DNA from: RPQJ01 sp963744735
Lineage (GTDB): Bacteria > Pseudomonadota > Gammaproteobacteria > Steroidobacterales > Steroidobacteraceae
Direction of reading: 5' to 3'
NCBI GenBank assembly: GCA_963744735.1
Contig: CAVUVH010000002.1
Location: forward strand, 124,001-188,000
DNA length: 64,000 nucleotides
Under the pieces are notes generated by a model. That model worked only from the letters and a program-made list of their open reading frames with translations, did no database searches and had not been told where the DNA came from. Shown piece by piece: positions 56,560 through 64,000 of the stretch. The position numbers and the translations under genes were made by a program. Positions within the stretch are counted from its first letter, which is position 1. Each line of letters starts with the position of its first letter.

Positions 56560-57475
56560 GGCGGATGCGCGGATCGAGCCAGCCATACACGAGGTCGACC
56601 ACCAGGTTCAGCAGCAGGATCAGCGTCGCGTAGACGATCACCATCCCCATGACGAGGGTGTAGTCGCGATTGATCGCACCCTGCACGAAATAGCGGCCGA
56701 CACCCGGCAGGCCGAACACCTGCTCGACGACCAGCGAACCGGTCAGCAGTGCGGCTGCCGCGGGCCCGAGGAAGCTCACGACCGGCAGCAGGGTCGGTCG
56801 CAATGCGTGGCGTCGCAGCAGCACGCCGCGCGCCAGGCCCTTGGCCCGGGCGGCGCGCATGTACGGCGCCTGCAGCACCTCGAGCAGGCTGCCGCGGGTC
56901 AGGCGTGCAATGTAGGCGACGAAGGGCAGCGCCAGCGTCACGACCGGCAGGACCAGGTGCGGCACGCTGCCGGGTTCCCAGCCCGCCACCGGCAGCCAGT
57001 CGAGGTGGATGCCGAAAACGAGCGCGAGGACCGGTGCCAGCACGAAGTTCGGCGTGGCGATGCCGGCCAGGGCCGTGGCCATTACCACATGGTCCACCGG
57101 CCCGTCGTGACGCAGCGCCGCCGCCAGCCCGAGGGGCACGCCGAGCGCCACGGCCAGCAGCAGCGCGAGCGCACCGACGGTCAGCGTCACCGGCAGGCCG
57201 CGCGCGATCAGCTCCGCGACGCGATAGTCCTTGTACTTGAACGACGGCCCCAGGTCGCCGCGCGCAAGGCCGCCGAGGTAGCGGCCGTACTGCACGATCA
57301 TCGGCTGGTCGAGCCCGTAGGCCGCATTCAGGTTCGCCTTGATCTCCGGTGGAATGGCCTGCTCCTCGTCGAACGGGCCGCCCGGCGCGAGCCGCATGAC
57401 GAAGAATGCCGCGGTGATGATCACCAGCAGCGTCGGCACGATGCCGAGCAGGCGGCCCAGGGCGTAGCGCAGCAT
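56552..57475 (-). CDS. oppB: Oligopeptide ABC transporter permease (OppB-like)
   Basis: A 307-residue permease. LRYALGRLLGIVPTLLVIIT and FFVMRLAPGGPFDEE open it; the periplasmic YGLDQPMIVQYGRYLGGLA is typical of OppB/DppB. The EAA loop is YMRAARAKGLARGVLLRRHA, and the end reads LVVDLVYGWLDPRIRHD. It begins the oppBCDF run 21 bases after the ligA stop. No solute-binding protein (OppA) gene is in the window. Confidence 0.92.
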   Translation of the reverse strand: MLRYALGRLLGIVPTLLVIITAAFFVMRLAPGGPFDEEQAIPPEIKANLNAAYGLDQPMIVQYGRYLGGLARGDLGPSFKYKDYRVAELIARGLPVTLTVGALALLLAVALGVPLGLAAALRHDGPVDHVVMATALAGIATPNFVLAPVLALVFGIHLDWLPVAGWEPGSVPHLVLPVVTLALPFVAYIARLTRGSLLEVLQAPYMRAARAKGLARGVLLRRHALRPTLLPVVSFLGPAAAALLTGSLVVEQVFGLPGVGRYFVQGAINRDYTLVMGMVIVYATLILLLNLVVDLVYGWLDPRIRHD

Positions 57476-57496
57476 CGGCTCAGGCCCGTGACGCGG

Positions 57497-59528
57497 TCAC
57501 GACGACCGCCCCAGCCACTGCCTGAATTCCGCCTCGTCGACGATGCGCACACCCAGCTCCTGCGCCTTCTTCAGCTTCGACCCGGCCTCGGCGCCGACCA
57601 CCAGCAGCGTCGTCTTCTTCGACACGGAGTCGGTGACGGTCGCGCCCGCCGCGCGCGCGGCGGCGCGGGCCTCCTCGCGCGACATCGAGGCCAGCGTACC
57701 GGTGATGACCACGACCTGGCCGGCGAGCGGTCCCGCCGCATCCGCGACCGGCTGTCCTGGCGATCGCGGGCCAGTGCACGCCGGCCGCGCGCAGCTTGCG
57801 GATGACCTCCCGATTGCGCTCCTCGTCGAAGAACTCGCGGACGTGGCCGGCGACCACCGGACCGACGTCGCGCACCTGCTGGATCTCCTCGAGGCTGGCC
57901 GCCTGCAGCGGCTCGAGTGCGCCAAAATGCTCGGCCAGCGCCAGCGCCGTCGCCTCGCCCACGTCGCGGATGCCGAGCCCGTACAGGAACCGCGGCAGGG
58001 TCGTCTGCTTGCTGGCCTCCAGCGCGTCGATCAGGTTCGCCGCCGATTTCGCGCCCATGCGCTCGAGTCCTGCCAGCTCTTCGGCGGTCAGCGTGTACAG
58101 GTCGGCCGGTGTCTTGACCCGCCCGCTGTCGATCAACTGCTCGACCAGCGCGCTCGCCCAGCCCGTCGATATCGACCGCGCGGCGGGAGGCGAAATGACG
58201 GATCGCGGCCAGCCGCTGCGCCGCGCAGACCAGGCCGCCCGAGCAGCGGGCCACGGCCTCGCCCTCGGTGCGATCGACGTGCGAGTTGCACACCGGGCAG
58301 CGCGCGGGCAGCTCCACCGGTTGCGCCCCGCGCGCACGCTTTTCAGGCACCACGCGCACGATCTCGGGAATCACGTCGCCGGCGCGGCGCACCACCACGG
58401 TGTCGCCGACACGAACGTCCTTGCGCGCAACCTCGTCCATGTTGTGCAGCGTGACGTTGCTGACCGTCACGCCGCCGACGAACACGGGCCTGACGTGCGC
58501 CACCGGGGTCAGCGCGCCGGTGCGGCCGACGTAGAACCGCACGTCCTCGACCGTGGTCGTCTCCTCCTGCGCCGGAAACTTGTGCGCCACGGCCCAGCGC
58601 GGCGCGCGCGCCACGAAGCCGAGGTCGCGCTGCCAGTCGAGGCGGTCCACCTTGTAGACCACGCCGTCGATGTCGTAGGCGAGACTGGCTCGCCGCGCGC
58701 CGATCCGCGCGTAGTACTGCGAGGCAGCCGTTGACGCCGTCCACCACGTCGATCTCCGGGCAGGTGCGCAGGCCGAACTCGCGCAGCGCGTCCAGCACCT
58801 CGCTGTGGCGGGGCGGCAGTGCCCAGCCCTCGACCGCGCCCAGGCCGTAGAAGAACAGGTCCAGCGAGCGCTCGGCCGTGACGGCCGGATCGAGCTGGCG
58901 CAGGCTGCCCGCGGCGGCGTTGCGCGGGTTGGCAAAGGTCTTGTCGCCGCGCTCGGCCTGGCGGCGGTTCAGGGCCTCGAACGAGCGGCGGGTCATGAAG
59001 ATCTCGCCCCGCGCTTCCAGCACCGGCGGCGGACGCTCGCCCCGCAACTGCAACGGCACCGAGCGGATCGCGCGGACATTGACCGTCACGTCCTCGCCGC
59101 GCGAGCCGTCGCCCCGCGTCGCGGCCTGCGCCAGGCGGCCGTGTTCGTAGCGCACGGTGATTGCCAGGCCGTCGATCTTCGGCTCGGCCGAATAGGCGAT
59201 CTGGTCGACGTCGAGCCGCTCGCGCGCGCGCCGGTCGAAATCGAGGATGTCCTGCTCGGTGAACGCGTTGTCGAGCGACAGCATCGGCGACTGCGTGCAC
59301 GACTTCGCGGAATTCACGCGCAGGCTGTCCGCCAACCCGCTGCGTCGGCGAATCGGGGTGCACGAGTTCCGGGTGCGCGGCCTCCAGTTGCTGCAGCTCG
59401 CGCAGCAGCGCGTCGAACTGGGCGTCGGAGATTTCCGGGTCGTCGAGGACGTAGTAGCGGTAGTTGTGATGATCGAGCTGGTTACGCAGCTCGCGCGCGC
59501 GCCGTGCCAGTTCGCGGGTTGCCGCCAT
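57497..59528 (-). CDS. ligA: NAD-dependent DNA ligase LigA, four frameshifts
   Basis: Replicative DNA ligase, about 677 residues. Domain Ia opens at 59528 (ELRNQLDHHNYRYYVLDDPE). The adenylation Lys is in YSAEPKIDGLAITVRYEHG (KIDG), with GDGSRGEDVTVNVRAIRSVP and EARGEIFMTRRSFEALN. The OB fold has GALTPVAHVRPVFVGGVTVS; the zinc finger PARCPVCNSHVDRTEGEAVA; the HhH region DLYTLTAEELAGLERMGAKS; and the BRCT domain QVVVITGTLASMSREEARAA, ending FRQWLGRSS. Shifts lie near 59290, 58725, 58155 and 57760. LigA is essential, so these are most likely consensus errors. It follows zipA by 7 bases, the usual gammaproteobacterial order. Confidence 0.92.
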
Positions 59529-59535
59529 CTGCGCC

Positions 59536-60369
59536 TCAGCCGGCGCCCTGGCCGCGCTCGTACTCGAGCACTTCCTCGCGCAGCTTGTTGACGCGCAGCG
59601 CCGTCAGGGGCGCGCCCCGCTCGTCCGCCAGCGCGCCGCTCAGGTGCGTGGCCAGGGCACGGGCCGTGAACACCATCTCATCGAAGGCATCGACCGCCGA
59701 CACCGGGCCAGGCAACACGGTGAACATCGCGATCCCGGTGTACTGGGTGTTCGGCATGTCCTGCAGGTCGAAGGTGCCGGGTTCGCGCAGGCTGGTCACG
59801 CTGAAGATCGGGCGGCCGTCGTCATGCAGCCGGTGAAAGATGTCGTAGCGACCGAAGCCCAGGCCTTCCGCCCGCAGGGCGTCGAGCAGGTCCGAACCGT
59901 CAAAGCGCGCCGGCGCCTGGGCGCTGACGCGGATCGCCATGATCTTCTGCGGCCGCGCGACTGGCGCGGCCGGCTCGTCCTCGATTCGCGGCTCGCTGCG
60001 CGCCGGCGCCGCCTCGGGCTCCGGCCGGCCGGAGAACGTCGGCTCACGCCGGCCGATCGCCGGTGTCTCGAGCGAGGCGTCATCGTCGAAGTCGATGCGG
60101 CGTGCCGGAGGCACTGCTGCCCCGGCGGCGGCATCATCGTCGAATCCGGGCTCGACCCGTCGCTCGGCCCGCAGGACCGCGGGCTCCTCGATGTCTTCCG
60201 GCACGGTCTCGTCGGTCTCGAACCCCTGGGCCCCGCCGGTGAACACCGCCGGGCGGCGCGAGCCGTCGTTGTCGCCCTGGCCGCGCCAGCGACCGCGCAT
60301 GCCCCACAGGTACAGGCCTCCCAGCAGCAGCAGACCGGCGACGAGCAGAATCCAGCGCAGTTCGTTCAT
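59536..60369 (-). CDS. zipA: Cell division protein ZipA
   Basis: FtsZ-tethering division protein of 277 residues. An N-terminal helix (RWILLVAGLLLLGGLYLWGM) is followed by a charged, Pro/Glu-rich linker (residues about 30-135) and the ZipA C-terminal domain (KIMAIRVSAQAPARFDGSDL, GLGFGRYDIFHRLHDDGRPI, REPGTFDLQDMPNTQYTGIA, VFTARALATHLSGALADERG). The start at 60369 is 25 bases after the smc stop. The frame is intact. Confidence 0.94.
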   Translation of the reverse strand: MNELRWILLVAGLLLLGGLYLWGMRGRWRGQGDNDGSRRPAVFTGGAQGFETDETVPEDIEEPAVLRAERRVEPGFDDDAAAGAAVPPARRIDFDDDASLETPAIGRREPTFSGRPEPEAAPARSEPRIEDEPAAPVARPQKIMAIRVSAQAPARFDGSDLLDALRAEGLGFGRYDIFHRLHDDGRPIFSVTSLREPGTFDLQDMPNTQYTGIAMFTVLPGPVSAVDAFDEMVFTARALATHLSGALADERGAPLTALRVNKLREEVLEYERGQGAG

Positions 60370-60394
60370 TGCGACGCGGACTTCCTTGCGGGCC

Positions 60395-63905
<3,511 letters not shown>

Positions 63906-64000
63906 TCACCCTGGAGAAAGCGCAGGCAAAGCAAGGGCCGAATTCTAGAAGAATCGGGCCCGGCTCACAGCATTTCCGGCCACCCGGCCGGGTCTCGCGG

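Overview
The window is GC-rich, densely packed chromosomal DNA from a gammaproteobacterium, probably close to Xanthomonadales/Nevskiales/Steroidobacterales. The evidence is gene order: fabD-fabG-acpP-fabF-pabB-pabC-mltG-tmk-holB-pilZ, then smc-zipA-ligA, plus a type II secretion pseudopilin operon beside a rhombosortase. I recognise no rRNA, tRNA, CRISPR array, insertion sequence or prophage.

Layout. 0-1.3 kb: two small envelope proteins. 1.6-5.9 kb: arginine deiminase with its arginine/ornithine antiporter and an NhaC-type antiporter. 6-10.1 kb: an RND efflux adaptor and pump. 10.1-14.8 kb: a multisubunit Mrp/Mnh cation:proton antiporter operon (E-F-G-B-C-D) that lacks a separate large A subunit. 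14.9-25.3 kb: envelope and accessory genes: two META lipoproteins, a ceramidase-like membrane protein, an MFS exporter, a DUF6491 lipoprotein tangled with a truncated TPR/beta-barrel gene, an outer-membrane efflux factor, a DUF4105 protein, a TPR glycosyltransferase and a zinc alcohol dehydrogenase. 25.4-27.2 kb: a small locus with an AT-rich leader, a 132-residue unknown protein, a convergent ThsB-type TIR-like protein and an EEP-family phosphoesterase/nuclease. 27.2-30.4 kb: a FadJ-like bifunctional enzyme and a cyclic-nucleotide-binding/rhodanese fusion.

30.4-39.1 kb (minus strand): fatty-acid synthesis, folate branch, cell wall, dTMP kinase, clamp-loader and PilZ genes. 39.2-45.5 kb: rhombosortase, then divergently gspG-H-I-J-K-L-M-N. 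45.5-51.6 kb: an AddA/RecB-like helicase-nuclease and its PD-(D/E)XK partner. 51.7-57.5 kb: an AlaA-type aminotransferase, a His-rich NicO/HupE-like transporter and oppFDCB. 57.5-63.9 kb: ligA, zipA and smc.

More than 20 genes, including single-copy essential ones (tmk, fabD, fabF, ligA, smc), are interrupted by frameshifts. Where I resolved them, most are cured by removing one base, usually from a doubled base. I read this as consensus error of the assembly, not gene decay, and give these genes as full-length CDS spans with the shift positions. Shifts are densest at 27.2-30.3 kb and 36.5-36.9 kb.
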